Notes: generated from the sequence alone by a model not told the origin. A DNA stretch of 64,000 nucleotides from Chryseobacterium ginsenosidimutans (GCF_024807225.1 NZ_JANUCO010000001.1:1612001-1676000), one strand, 5' to 3'. Shown: positions 18,460 to 27,931, counted from the first letter of the stretch. Program-made: numbers and translations.

Positions 18460-18491
18460 AACGCTTTCCGTTTTTGGAAGGCGTTTTTTTT
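18460..18491 (+). terminator. Terminator after trxA
   Basis: Stem AACGCTTTCC / GGAAGGCGTT followed by eight Ts. Confidence 0.85.
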
Positions 18492-18500
18492 GGAAATAAT

Positions 18501-18530
18501 TTGCACGTAACGAAAAAAGTTGTACTTTTG
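18501..18530 (+). promoter_or_regulatory. Strong promoter of the tRNA-Asp cluster
   Basis: TTG (18501-18503), 19 bp spacer, TACTTTTG (18523-18530): both elements of the Bacteroidota primary-sigma promoter with ideal spacing, 56 bp before the first tRNA. Confidence 0.85.
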
Positions 18531-18586
18531 CAATCACAAAAAAGAAACGACGTTCTTTAACAAGAAACAACATTTATAAAAAATTT

Positions 18587-18660
18587 GATCCGGTAGTTCA
18601 GCTGGTTAGAATGCCGCCCTGTCACGGCGGAGGTCGCGGGTTCGAGTCCCGTCCGGATCG
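18587..18660 (+). tRNA. tRNA-Asp (GTC), copy 1
   Basis: 74 nt cloverleaf: acceptor GATCCGG/CCGGATC, D arm GTTCAGCTGGTTAGAAT, anticodon loop CTGTCAC (GTC, Asp), T arm GCGGGTTCGAGTCCCG, discriminator G. CCA is not encoded. Confidence 0.97.
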
Positions 18661-18696
18661 CAAAAGTTTTTTTCAATTTACTTTTAAAACAAAATT

Positions 18697-18770
18697 GATC
18701 CGGTAGTTCAGCTGGTTAGAATGCCGCCCTGTCACGGCGGAGGTCGCGGGTTCGAGTCCCGTCCGGATCG
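18697..18770 (+). tRNA. tRNA-Asp (GTC), copy 2
   Basis: Identical to copy 1 over all 74 nt; starts 110 bp downstream of copy 1, and the spacer is nearly identical to the next one. Confidence 0.97.
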
Positions 18771-18806
18771 CAAAAGTTTTCGTCAATTTACTTTTAAAAC
18801 AAAATT

Positions 18807-18880
18807 GATCCGGTAGTTCAGCTGGTTAGAATGCCGCCCTGTCACGGCGGAGGTCGCGGGTTCGAGTCCCGTCCGGATCG
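18807..18880 (+). tRNA. tRNA-Asp (GTC), copy 3
   Basis: Identical 74 nt gene, again at a 110 bp period. Confidence 0.97.
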
Positions 18881-18917
18881 CAGAAAGTTTTCATCAATTT
18901 ACTTTTAAAATAAAATT

Positions 18918-18991
18918 GATCCGGTAGTTCAGCTGGTTAGAATGCCGCCCTGTCACGGCGGAGGTCGCGGGTTCGAGTCCCGTCCGGATCG
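18918..18991 (+). tRNA. tRNA-Asp (GTC), copy 4
   Basis: Identical 74 nt gene at a 111 bp period; followed at once by a terminator that ends the transcript. Confidence 0.97.
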
Positions 18992-18992
18992 C

Positions 18993-19024
18993 AAAAAAGT
19001 CTCTTATTTTTAAGAGACTTTTTT
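18993..19024 (+). terminator. Terminator of the tRNA-Asp cluster
   Basis: AAAAAAGTCTCTTA / TAAGAGACTTTTTT stem with a 3-5 nt loop and T tail. Confidence 0.88.
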
Positions 19025-19084
19025 CGTTTTTAGAGTTTACTTGAAGTTTTTGACTTCATCGAATTGTACTTTTATTATTTTTTA

Positions 19085-19244
19085 AGGAGCTATTTGATTA
19101 CATCGAAAAGTTATTTATTTTTTATTTGAAGCTATTTCCCGCTCTCCGCACTCGCTATTTTGAGATTGTATCGGCGCGGCGGCAAAGCCGCCGCGCCGAT
19201 ACAATCTCAAAATGAGCTCAAACAAATGCTGCGATCGGGGCTAG
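19085..19244. repeat. Dispersed palindromic repeat family A, copy 2, with a perfect 27 bp hairpin
   Basis: The 5' part (GGAGCTATTTGATTACATCG ... GAAGCTATTTCCCGC) and 3' end (GCGATCGGGGCTAG) match copy 3 at 27995-28134. The centre is a perfect 27 bp inverted repeat (19157-19183 with 19187-19213) around an AAA loop. Its inner part is GC-rich (GGCGCGGCGGC) in an AT-rich genome. No ORF. Confidence 0.8.
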
Positions 19245-19507
19245 AAACTGCAGGTATTTATTAGAACATTGGAAACAACCACAAAGTTTGTCATACCGGA
19301 AGAACATCTATCCACAAATCTGTCCCGACTATTTTTGGATTTATAGTTAGATTAAAAAGTGGAGACAACTTCAAAATAAAATCTACTTGAATTTTAAAAA
19401 CGCCTGACTTCACGCATCATTTTAAAAATATCCTTATTTTTATCAAAAACATTTGTGAAAAATAATTATTTAATATCTTGTTTGGGGTATTAAGTATTTA
19501 TTTTGAT

Positions 19508-19841
19508 TTAGAGTCTGTTTAAATTTGATTCAAACATTTAAAATTTACTGCTGATTTTTAACGCAAAGATTTATTCAACAGTGCTTAGTATAAAGTGAGC
19601 AAAGATGAATCAACAAGTTGATTTGATGAAGCGTTGTTTTCACGCTTCTCGAAGCAAATTTTATTTGCCTTTGCCTTCTAAAAATAATGCGTAATGTAAA
19701 TAGAATCTTTGCGTTAAAAAGAATAACAGATTCTGTTTGAAAAGATCTTAAGTCTTTCAATGTAAAAACTTTCACTTTCAAAAAAATAGATTTTCAAACA
19801 GGTTACAAAATTTGTAATATAAAATTTAAACAGGCTCTTAA
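19508..19841 (+). repeat. MITE-like repeat family E, left copy (inverted relative to the copy at 21486)
   Basis: The ends are imperfect terminal inverted repeats: TTAGAGTCTGTTTAAATTT at the left and AAATTTAAACAGGCTCTTAA at the right. Inside is a second inverted pair, TTTTTAACGCAAAGAT with ATCTTTGCGTTAAAAA. The whole segment is repeated in opposite orientation at 21486-21830, on the other side of the antiporter gene. No transposase ORF. Confidence 0.85.
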
Positions 19842-19877
19842 TACTAATCAATTTTAATAAAATACTTTCTTCCACTA

Positions 19878-21464
19878 ATGCATAGTATATTACCCTTTTT
19901 ATTGGCTATGGTCGCTGTGATCGTGCTTTTGGAAATGTTGGCGACAAAACTCAGAGTTGCATATCCGATCATATTGGTTTTGGCAGGTCTCGCGGTGAGT
20001 TTTATTCCCGGGCTTCCTCAGGTTCGTATTAATCCGGATCTTATATTCTTTATTTTCCTTCCGCCATTACTGTGTGAAGCAGCTTGGACGGTTTCCTTTA
20101 AAGAAATGAAAAAATGGTGGCGCATCATCACGAGTTTTGCTTTTCTGGTGGTATTTTTTACGGCTTTATCGGTGGCAATAGCTGCGAATTATTTTATTCC
20201 GGGGTTCACTTTGGCTTTAGGATTTTTGTTGGGAGGAATCGTTTCTCCGCCCGATGCAGTGAGTACGGGAGCGATCATGAAGTTTGTAAAAATTCCAAAA
20301 TCAACTTCTGCGATTCTTGAAGGAGAAAGTCTGCTGAATGATGCATCTTCTTTAATTATTTTCCGATTTGCATTAATTGCGGTAGGAACGGGACAATTTA
20401 TCTGGCAGGAAGCCATTACAGAATTTTCGTGGATGGTTTTCAGTGGGGTAGGAATCGGTCTTTTGTTGGGATGGATATTCATGCAGGCTCATAAAAGATT
20501 ACCGACAGATGCGCCTTCAGACATTGCTTTTACGCTTATTGAACCTTATATTTTGTATTGGGTCGCAGAATACTTTCACAGTTCGGGAGTTCTTGCAGTG
20601 GTTGCCGGAGGTTTATTAATGTCAAATCAGCGTTTAAAATTTTTAAATAGTACCAGCAGAATTCGGGCATACAGTGTTTGGGAAAGTTTTACTTTTATTT
20701 TAAATGGAGTCGTATTTTTAATCATCGGTCTCGAACTTCCGGAAATTACAGAAGGACTTCGATCAAAAGGAATTCCTTTGGAAACAGCCATTGGATATGG
20801 CGTTTTGGTAACCGGAGTTTTAATTTTAATCAGAATTGTGAGTTCGTATATAGCGATGTTTGCTACCATGATTTTCAGGCGTAATATTATTCAGATTTCA
20901 CAAGCTAGCCGAAGAAGAAGATTCTTTTTGCCGCTTTTATTGGGTTGGACAGGGATGAGAGGCGTTGTTTCTTTGGCTGCCGCACTTACAATCCCGATAC
21001 ATTTGGAAAACGGGGCAGAATTTCCTCATAGAAACCTGATTTTATTTGTGACTTTCGTGGTTATTCTTCTTACGCTTTTGATGCAGGGACTTACGTTACC
21101 GTATTTTATAAAACATGGAAATCTTTTTGATAATGCTGCCATGGAAGAATCTGAGGAAACAACCAAACGAAAAGTAAAAAGCGGATTAAGAGCTGAAACC
21201 TACAAGTTCCTTCGAAATAAATACGACAACGAACTTCACGATCATGCCGGATTTAAAAAAATGCTCGATCATTGGGAAGATAAAATGAAAGCCAATGATG
21301 AAGAATGGATGAATGAAAAGGCAAAAGGGATATTCATAGAAATGCTCGAATTTCAGAGAGATTATCTCTCAGACCTTAATAAGAATCGCGAAATAGACGA
21401 AGAGGTGATCAGAGAACAGCTTTTCCTTATTGATCTGGAAGAAGAAAGGATAAGAATGCTGTAA
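19878..21464 (+). CDS. Na+/H+ antiporter (CPA1 family)
   Basis: The 528-residue protein has about 12 membrane helices (residues about 1-420) and a Lys/Glu-rich cytoplasmic tail (about 425-528). The conserved ion-binding region is GGIVSPPDAVSTGAIMKFVK (about 116-135) and GESLLNDASSLIIFR (about 148-162, with the Asn-Asp pair). GWTGMRGVVSLAAALT is near residue 356. It exchanges Na+ (or K+) for protons across the inner membrane in pH and salt homeostasis. The gene is bracketed by two oppositely oriented family E repeats that leave only 36 bp upstream and 21 bp downstream. Confidence 0.9.
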   Translation: MHSILPFLLAMVAVIVLLEMLATKLRVAYPIILVLAGLAVSFIPGLPQVRINPDLIFFIFLPPLLCEAAWTVSFKEMKKWWRIITSFAFLVVFFTALSVAIAANYFIPGFTLALGFLLGGIVSPPDAVSTGAIMKFVKIPKSTSAILEGESLLNDASSLIIFRFALIAVGTGQFIWQEAITEFSWMVFSGVGIGLLLGWIFMQAHKRLPTDAPSDIAFTLIEPYILYWVAEYFHSSGVLAVVAGGLLMSNQRLKFLNSTSRIRAYSVWESFTFILNGVVFLIIGLELPEITEGLRSKGIPLETAIGYGVLVTGVLILIRIVSSYIAMFATMIFRRNIIQISQASRRRRFFLPLLLGWTGMRGVVSLAAALTIPIHLENGAEFPHRNLILFVTFVVILLTLLMQGLTLPYFIKHGNLFDNAAMEESEETTKRKVKSGLRAETYKFLRNKYDNELHDHAGFKKMLDHWEDKMKANDEEWMNEKAKGIFIEMLEFQRDYLSDLNKNREIDEEVIREQLFLIDLEEERIRML

Positions 21465-21485
21465 GTTTTTAAGTTTAATTATTAT

Positions 21486-21830
21486 TTAGAGCCTGTTTAA
21501 ATTTTATATTACAAATTTTTGCAACCTTATTTGAAATATGGTTTTTATATTTTTTGAAACTGAAAGCTTTGTATTGAAAGACTTAAGATCTTTTCAAACA
21601 GAATACGTTATTCTTTTTAACGCAAAGATTCTATTTACATTACGCATTATTTTTAGAAGGCAAAGGCAAATAAAATTTGCTTCGCAAAGCGTGAAAACAA
21701 CACTTCATTAAATCAACTTGTTGATTGATCTTTGCTCACTTCAATTAAAGTACTATTGAATTAAAACTTTGCGTTAAAAAATGAGCAGTAAATTTTAAAA
21801 TGTTTGAATCAAATTTAAACAGACTCTTAA
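21486..21830 (-). repeat. MITE-like repeat family E, right copy
   Basis: This is the reverse complement of 19508-19841 with scattered differences. It begins TTAGAGCCTGTTTAAATTTT and ends AAATTTAAACAGACTCTTAA. With the left copy it makes a long inverted repeat around the antiporter gene. Confidence 0.85.
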
Positions 21831-22017
21831 GCCCATAAAATTATTCTCCTGTTAAAAGTGAATTGATCGTCGTTTTTATCCTTTCTGAGAAAATGCGTGT
21901 ACCATCTTCTGTCACGGTTTCCCCGTATTTTTACGGTAATTGCATTAAGTATTTTTATAATTCAATTTTAGGTCTGATATTTGTACTGGGTAGAAAAATT
22001 AATCGCCCAAGTTATTT

Positions 22018-23052
22018 ATGAAAAACATATTTTTGAAAAAATCATTTCTATACGTACTATTCATTTCGTTAATGGTACTTTCTTGTAAAAAGGAAATAGA
22101 AAAGATAAATGATAAGATGAACGATACGGCTTCTTCTGTAACAGAAAACGAAGAAGTTGAACAAGATTCAATAAAAAAAGATTCTGTTATCCAAAAAGAA
22201 TCAATACCTCCTACTATGCAGGAAGATGGTTTCTACAATGCTTTTATCCTTCCGAAGGACAAAAAGATGAGAGATTCTATCTATTCTGTTTTCAGTAAAA
22301 AATATTCTGAAAAAGAGCGTTATGCAATTTTAGCTTTAAACAGATTAGACTCAAAAAATAGATGGAATGCCGATACATTGGTTGTTCCCGCGAAAATCGA
22401 CACTACTTTAATGGAATATTCACCTTTCCCGATGCAATTGGATGTATTGAGCCCGGTGAAAAAGTTTGTGGTTTTTTCGTATCCTATTCAGGCTTATGGC
22501 GTGTATTCAAACGGAAGTTTAGTAAAATGGGGACCGACAAGTATGGGTAAAAAAGCGGCTAAGACAAAAACAGGTCTTACGTTTGCGAACTGGAAAAAAA
22601 CACTGGCTATTTCTACCGTAAGCAGCGAATGGAAATTACCTTATAATTTTAATATTTTTAATCTCGACGGAATTGGATGGCATCAATATGATCTTCCGGG
22701 TTATCCTGCATCGCATTCATGTTTAAGATTATTGCTGAAAGATGCAAAATGGCTGTACAGTTATGCAGATACATGGGTTTTAAATCCTGGAGGAGCAACG
22801 ACAAAAGCAAAAGGAACGGCTGTTTTGGTTTACGGAGATTATGGTTGGGGTAAAAGAAAACCTTGGAGGAAATTGTTGAGCGATCCTAATGCAAATAGCG
22901 TTTCTGTAGAAGAAATGACAAAAATGATCGAACCGAATATCGAGAAAATATTAAGAGAGCAGGACAACAGAGAAAAAGTGGTAGATTCTATCAGAGCTGC
23001 AAAAGCAGTGCTTGAGCAAATGCCACAAACTCCGAAAACGGTAGCTCCTTAA
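22018..23052 (+). CDS. L,D-transpeptidase (YkuD domain) lipoprotein
   Basis: The 344-residue protein has a lipoprotein signal (FISLMVLSC, Cys about 23), an acidic/Lys linker, and a YkuD catalytic domain at about residues 140-290. Its motif is GYPASHSCLRLL, with the catalytic Cys, preceded by WHQYD. L,D-transpeptidases form 3-3 crosslinks in peptidoglycan or attach lipoproteins to it, on the periplasmic side. It ends in a helical, charged tail. It converges with the next gene with no spacer. Confidence 0.88.
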   Translation: MKNIFLKKSFLYVLFISLMVLSCKKEIEKINDKMNDTASSVTENEEVEQDSIKKDSVIQKESIPPTMQEDGFYNAFILPKDKKMRDSIYSVFSKKYSEKERYAILALNRLDSKNRWNADTLVVPAKIDTTLMEYSPFPMQLDVLSPVKKFVVFSYPIQAYGVYSNGSLVKWGPTSMGKKAAKTKTGLTFANWKKTLAISTVSSEWKLPYNFNIFNLDGIGWHQYDLPGYPASHSCLRLLLKDAKWLYSYADTWVLNPGGATTKAKGTAVLVYGDYGWGKRKPWRKLLSDPNANSVSVEEMTKMIEPNIEKILREQDNREKVVDSIRAAKAVLEQMPQTPKTVAP

Positions 23053-23578
23053 TTAATCTTTCTTTTCACAGTGTAAAGTAGATTCTTCGGCAAATCTTCT
23101 TAGTTTCAGCATTTCTGCTTTTCCTTTATGACGTCCGAATCTTGCAGCAGCGTAAGTGAAAGCAATACAGATCAGCATAAGGAAAGAAGCGTGAATTGCC
23201 CAAGGAAAATCGTGGCTGTTGATTTGTTTTTCGACATAATACATCGAGAAAAAAGTCATCCACAAAATCGAGAAGGAGAAATACAAAAACATAAAGAATG
23301 TCCAAACTGCGGAAACTGGGTCCAAAAACACCTCGTATCGCAGTTTTTTCGTCTTCAATTTCTATTCTTAAGGCTAATGTTGGTTTCCAATAATTGTCAT
23401 ATTCACTTTCTACACAAATAGTTGCGACTTCTTTGTTGATGTTTCCTGAAAATTCGTCTTTATGTTCTGCGAGATATATTTTTAAATTTTCGGCATATTC
23501 TTCTTTGGTAAGATGGGTAAACATTTTGAACCTCGGTCGGCTTCTAATCTTATCTAAAGTAGTTTCTTCTGTATTCAT
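23053..23578 (-). CDS. Conserved 2TM-helix protein, reading frame broken by one base
   Basis: The N-terminal frame begins at 23578 (MNTEETTLDKIRSRPRFKMF) and encodes a soluble segment with LTKEEYAENLKIYLAEH. The C-terminal frame ends at 23053 and carries two membrane helices (WTFFMFLYFSFSILWMTFF and HASFLMLICIAFTYAAA). Removing one A from the plus-strand AAA at 23313-23315 joins them as GVFGPSSAVWTFF, giving about 174 residues. The function is not known. It is 4 bp from the downstream end of the PDZ protease gene on the same strand, so likely one operon. Confidence 0.72.
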
Positions 23579-23582
23579 ACGA

Positions 23583-24908
23583 TTAATCTTGATAGGGTAT
23601 TGGATCTTCTAAAGTAAAACTCAGAGTCATTTGCTTATTTTTTCTTTCAATGAGGATTTCTATTGTTTTTCCTTCTTCCGATTTCATCATTTCCATGATC
23701 TTTTGTAACGTCATATCTGCAGTTTTCCTGCCATTAATCGTGATGAGTCTGTCATCTTTCTGTAAACCCGATTTTGCACCCGGCGAATCTTTACGAACTC
23801 CCGCAATAGAAAAAATAGGTTTTAAAACAAAATTATACTGCAGACTGTTATTAATGACTTCCACTCCGCTGGATGCGTTTTCTTTATTTTTTGTGGAAAG
23901 AGTTACCATATCTTTTGTCCATTCCATGCCGTCTTGTTTGAAATCAAGACCACTCATATTAAAATGAAAAGGATCATCAAAATTTCGGTTTTTCTTTAAA
24001 TATATTTTCTGATTGGCATAATCAAAAGCTACCGTAAAACGTCTCATAATATCGCCGCCGATAGAGCCTTTTCTGCTTTCAACCATATTTACATGTTGAA
24101 TAGAATATTCATCGGGCATTGCCGTAAGTGGCTTTTCAAATTTATAATCACCTAAATAAAAATTGTGAATTCTGCTTCTTTTCCCGTAAACATCGCCATT
24201 GAAACCTCTTCCTAAAAAATCATCAATATTGGGACGATTATAAACGAAATCTTTAATTAAAGTAGGGAAAAGCCAAATCGGATCACTGTTTCCCAAATCG
24301 ATTAATAATTTCGAACTTTTTCGGTCCTTGGTCATTTCTACATCAGCAAAGATGTAAGGTTTATTTCTTTCGATACTGATATTAAGTTCACTGAAATTTC
24401 TTACTTTTTTCTTAAATAAAGTTTCATCATTATAAATAGTGATTTTCTTTGATGCATAATCGATGACAACAGGGTGATTCTTAAAAAAATGATACCCGAT
24501 GATACCGTTTACCGGAATTCCTACATGTGAAGAAATATTAAAATCCTGATCTACAATAATATAAAGCGACAGAGAATAGTTTACATAATCTTTTCCGCTT
24601 CTTGCAATATTATTTTCTGAAATAAAACCATCGATACTCGCACTTCCGCCCAAACCGGAAAACTTTATTTTTTCGAGATTGGTAAGTTGTAATTCCGTGT
24701 TTTCCAGACTGAAAAGGGAGGTTTCTGCAACGCCTGTATCAAGTAAAAATGTGAGATTTACACCGTTGATAGTAATAGGAATAAAAATTAAATTACTGAT
24801 TAATTTAAAAGGAATTACCGTTTTTTTTGCATCCTGAACTTCAAATGAATTTTGAGCATTCATAAAAATGCTTATAAAAAAAATCCAAAAAAAATACTTC
24901 AGTTTCAT
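23583..24908 (-). CDS. Retropepsin-like aspartyl protease with C-terminal PDZ domain
   Basis: The 441-residue protein has a signal peptide (MKLKYFFWIFFISIFMNAQ) and two half-sites of an aspartyl protease fold: LLDTGVAETSLF (about residues 55-66, the DTG triad) and LLIDLGNSDPIWLF (about 203-216, DLG in place of DTG). A PDZ domain at the C-terminus (about 355-430) includes GAKSGLQKDDRLITINGRK. Periplasmic or surface processing of proteins is likely; the substrate is unknown. The altered second triad leaves open whether it acts as a protease or only binds. Confidence 0.85.
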   Translation of the reverse strand: MKLKYFFWIFFISIFMNAQNSFEVQDAKKTVIPFKLISNLIFIPITINGVNLTFLLDTGVAETSLFSLENTELQLTNLEKIKFSGLGGSASIDGFISENNIARSGKDYVNYSLSLYIIVDQDFNISSHVGIPVNGIIGYHFFKNHPVVIDYASKKITIYNDETLFKKKVRNFSELNISIERNKPYIFADVEMTKDRKSSKLLIDLGNSDPIWLFPTLIKDFVYNRPNIDDFLGRGFNGDVYGKRSRIHNFYLGDYKFEKPLTAMPDEYSIQHVNMVESRKGSIGGDIMRRFTVAFDYANQKIYLKKNRNFDDPFHFNMSGLDFKQDGMEWTKDMVTLSTKNKENASSGVEVINNSLQYNFVLKPIFSIAGVRKDSPGAKSGLQKDDRLITINGRKTADMTLQKIMEMMKSEEGKTIEILIERKNKQMTLSFTLEDPIPYQD

Positions 24909-25018
24909 TTACTGAATTTACTGAATTTATCCTTATCATAAATAAAAAACATTCCCAAAATTGAGAATGCTTGTCTATTTTATAGTGAATTAAAATAAAA
25001 AATTAACTTTTCGTAAAA

Positions 25019-25657
25019 TTATTTCGAAAAGAAATCCATCAGATCCATGTAATTTTTCTGGTTCACGCCATGTCCGCTCATGTATTCTCTGAAAGTAAAA
25101 TAACAGCTCAAATCATACAGCAGATCCGCCGCTTTTTTGCCCCATTCAAAAGGAATTACAGCGTCATCAGTTCCGTGAGAAACGAAGAAACGAAGTCTCT
25201 CTAGTTTTTTCTTGTCTTTTATAATATCAGTTAATAATTTTTCTTCAGGATAACTGCTTAAACAAGCCACAAGATTGAACATTTCAGGATATTTCAACGC
25301 CAAAGCATAACATAAAATCCCCCCCTGACTGAAACCGCAAAGATGAGTTTTTCCTTCTGTGATTCCGTAATGATTTACTATTTTTAAAATGTTTTCCAAA
25401 ACGCTGTTCAACGATTCCGTTGCCTGTGGAAGATCTATAAAGTTATCAGGATTGTTAAAATCTATGTCATACCAAGAATATCCCTCAAACTGGGTTTCTC
25501 TCGGTGCTCTGAAACTCACAATAATCCAGTCTTTAGGAAGCGTTTCTCTAAAGCTGAAAAGGTCTTGCTCATTGCTGCCATAACCATGAAGCAGAAAAAG
25601 GATAGAGGTATTTGGAGTAATATTTTCGGGTTCTCTTACGATGTAATCTAAATTCAT
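25019..25657 (-). CDS. Alpha/beta hydrolase, carboxylesterase/phospholipase type
   Basis: The 212-residue cytoplasmic protein follows the esterase/phospholipase family: LLHGYGSNEQDLF (oxyanion region), CGFSQGG (nucleophile elbow GxSxG, about residue 110), an Asp in HGTDDAVIP and a His in MSGHGV near the end. It would hydrolyse small carboxyl esters or lysophospholipids. Its start codon lies only 4 nt after a -7 promoter element, so the mRNA may be leaderless. Confidence 0.88.
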   Translation of the reverse strand: MNLDYIVREPENITPNTSILFLLHGYGSNEQDLFSFRETLPKDWIIVSFRAPRETQFEGYSWYDIDFNNPDNFIDLPQATESLNSVLENILKIVNHYGITEGKTHLCGFSQGGILCYALALKYPEMFNLVACLSSYPEEKLLTDIIKDKKKLERLRFFVSHGTDDAVIPFEWGKKAADLLYDLSCYFTFREYMSGHGVNQKNYMDLMDFFSK

Positions 25658-25661
25658 AAAG

Positions 25662-25669
25662 CAAAGATA
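25662..25669 (-). promoter_or_regulatory. Promoter -7 element of the esterase gene
   Basis: Plus-strand CAAAGATA reads TATCTTTG on the minus strand, ending 4 nt before the ATG. This supports the start chosen. Confidence 0.65.
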
Positions 25670-25901
25670 AAATAATAATGATTTATTTTAATGAGTAGTA
25701 TCAAAATGAGACCAATTGAAATATTGTGACAATTTGTCTAATTCTACATCCTTGAATCTTGAAATATTTACACAGAAATTACGTTATATACATTTATTGA
25801 TTTGATATTATTTGCAAATCATTGTTGGAAAATTTTCATAAAAGTTATTTTTATATTGATAAAAAACCTATATTTGAAACATTAAAAATCTATTTGGAGA
25901 A

Positions 25902-26342
25902 ATGAAGCAATTTTACAAATCAAAAAGTTTACTTAGACTTTCTTTTTTATTCGCCGTATTATTTTCAGTACTTTCAGTTGTTACTTCTTGTAAAGATGAC
26001 GACGAGGACGAATATACGGATCACATTGTTCAGTTTGAAGCAAAAATCAATAACGGAACAGGTACAGGAACAGGTGCTTTTCAAGCTGTTGTTACTCAAG
26101 TAGGAACTGCTCAGGCGACAACTTTTAACCCTACAGGATTAACCTGGACGAGTGGTGAGCAATTTATCAGCTCAAGCCAGTCTCAGTTGAATTTGTCTGC
26201 AAACGCAGTTCTTCCGAATACCGATTCTAAATTGACGGTTAATATTTGGATTGATGGTGAGATTGCTAAAACAATGACTGTTAATGGTAATGGTTCTAAT
26301 GTAGTAAGTGTTGCAGTGGCTCACAGCTTCTTAGAATTATAA
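25902..26342 (+). CDS. Hypothetical lipoprotein
   Basis: The 146-residue protein has a clear lipoprotein signal (LFSVLSVVTSC, Cys about 30) followed by an acidic run (KDDDEDEYTD) and a small, Thr/Asn/Gly-rich, probably beta-sheet domain with GTGTGTGAFQ. I do not recognise the family. The acidic residues just after Cys resemble the surface-export signal of Bacteroidota lipoproteins, which hints at display on the cell surface. Confidence 0.75.
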   Translation: MKQFYKSKSLLRLSFLFAVLFSVLSVVTSCKDDDEDEYTDHIVQFEAKINNGTGTGTGAFQAVVTQVGTAQATTFNPTGLTWTSGEQFISSSQSQLNLSANAVLPNTDSKLTVNIWIDGEIAKTMTVNGNGSNVVSVAVAHSFLEL

Positions 26343-26365
26343 GAAATTAGTTTACTTAAAAATAT

Positions 26366-26396
26366 AAAAGATCGTCTGAAAAGATGATCTTTTTTT
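26366..26396 (+). terminator. Terminator after the hypothetical lipoprotein gene
   Basis: AAAAGATC / GATCTTTT stem with a T tail. Confidence 0.75.
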
Positions 26397-26417
26397 GTGT
26401 CTATTAGTAAAAAAATA

Positions 26418-26446
26418 ATTGCGCGAAATTGAAAATTTCGCGCAAT
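26418..26446. repeat. Perfect 13 bp inverted repeat, possible bidirectional terminator
   Basis: ATTGCGCGAAATT and AATTTCGCGCAAT around a GAA loop, between the convergent lipoprotein and tyrS genes. Confidence 0.65.
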
Positions 26447-26609
26447 CTTTTATATTATTAATCTGTTTAAACGAATAAAAACTTAACCACAAATATTATG
26501 ATATTAAAAATAAAATCCAAGATTTTTAAAAACTAAAGTGTTCTTATTTGTAGTTTAATAATATCTTAAGACCTCTAATGTGGTAAAATCTTTGTGTCAA
26601 AAGTAAAAA

Positions 26610-27905
26610 TTAAATCACTTTTACAATAAAGTAACTTTTCTTACCTTTTTGCAGCAGCAAAAACTTTCCATCGATTAAATCAGACTCGTTTGCAGTATAA
26701 ACATCGTTGATTTTTTCTTTGTTTACAGAGATTGCATTTCCTTTCAATTCTCTTGTTGCTTCGCTTTTAGATTTCAGAAAACCTGATTTTTCGGAAAGAA
26801 GATCAACGATATTCACTCCCAAAACATCCGATTTTGCGACTTCTTTTTGTGGAACTCCGTCAAAAATTTCCAGAAAAATTTCTTCATCAAGACTTACCAG
26901 ATCTTCTGCTGTAGAACGTCCGAAAAGAATTTCAGAAGCTTTCAGAGCTTTTTCATACTCTTCTCTTCCATGAACCCAAACAGTGACTTCTTCAGCCAAT
27001 TTCTTCTGAAGTTTTCTTTCGTGCGGGGCTGTTTTGTGCTCTTCCACTAAGGCATCAATTTCTTCTTTGCTTAAAAAAGTATAAAATTTGATGAATCTTT
27101 CAGCATCATCATCCGTTGCATTCAGCCAAAATTGGTAGAATTTGTAAGGTGAAGTTTTCTTACGGTCTAGCCAATAGTTTTCTCCGCTTTCAGACTTTCC
27201 GAATTTCGAACCGTCTGCTTTTGTAATCAAAGGAACTGTTAATGCAAAAGCTTCTCCTTTAGCTTTTCTACGAATCAATTCTGTACCAGTAGTGATGTTT
27301 CCCCATTGGTCAGAACCGCCCATTTGAAGCTTCACATTATTATTTTGGTATAAATGCAAAAAATCATATCCCTGAATCAGTTGGTACGTAAATTCCGTAA
27401 AGCTCATTCCGTCAACACTTGCGTCTCCTGAAAGTCTTTTCTTCACAGAATCCTTTGCCATCATATAATTTACGGTAATATTTTTCCCTACGTTTTTAGC
27501 AAAATCAAGGAAAGAAATATTTTTCATCCAGTCGTAATTGTTCACCAATTCCGCTTTGTTGGTTTCATTACCATCAAAATTTAAAAATCTTGAAAGCTGG
27601 TTTTTTAAGCACTCCACATAATGCAGAAGCGTTTCTTCGTCCAAAAGATTTCTCTCTGCAGACTTTCCGGAAGGATCACCAATCATCCCTGTAGCGCCAC
27701 CTACCAAAGCAATCGGTTTGTGACCGTGCTGTTGAAAATGAGCCAAAATTTTAATCTGAATAAGACTTCCGATATGTAAAGAATCTGCGGTAGGATCGAA
27801 CCCGATATAGGCAGTTGTCATTTCCTTATCCAGTTGCTCATCCGTTCCGGGCATCATGTCGGCAAAAAGCCCGCGCCATTTCAGTTCTTCAATAAAAGAG
27901 TTCAT
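26610..27905 (-). CDS. tyrS: Tyrosyl-tRNA synthetase
   Basis: The 431-residue class I synthetase charges tRNA-Tyr. GFDPTADSLHIGSL (about residues 34-47, HIGH-type motif), QMGGSDQWGNI (about 195, tyrosine binding) and KFGKSESG (about 233, KMSKS-type loop) are present. A C-terminal S4-like RNA-binding domain (about 360-425, ATRELKGNAISVNKEK) ends the protein. Length is normal. A -7 element lies upstream. No T-box or other leader structure was seen. Confidence 0.97.
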   Translation of the reverse strand: MNSFIEELKWRGLFADMMPGTDEQLDKEMTTAYIGFDPTADSLHIGSLIQIKILAHFQQHGHKPIALVGGATGMIGDPSGKSAERNLLDEETLLHYVECLKNQLSRFLNFDGNETNKAELVNNYDWMKNISFLDFAKNVGKNITVNYMMAKDSVKKRLSGDASVDGMSFTEFTYQLIQGYDFLHLYQNNNVKLQMGGSDQWGNITTGTELIRRKAKGEAFALTVPLITKADGSKFGKSESGENYWLDRKKTSPYKFYQFWLNATDDDAERFIKFYTFLSKEEIDALVEEHKTAPHERKLQKKLAEEVTVWVHGREEYEKALKASEILFGRSTAEDLVSLDEEIFLEIFDGVPQKEVAKSDVLGVNIVDLLSEKSGFLKSKSEATRELKGNAISVNKEKINDVYTANESDLIDGKFLLLQKGKKSYFIVKVI

Positions 27906-27931
27906 TATTTTTAACTTTAAAATTTAATGTG

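Noticed and set aside
19157..19213. Perfect 27 bp hairpin as a simple transcription terminator
   Set aside because: It lacks a T tail, the tRNA cluster already ends at 19024, and it is the core of a dispersed repeat.
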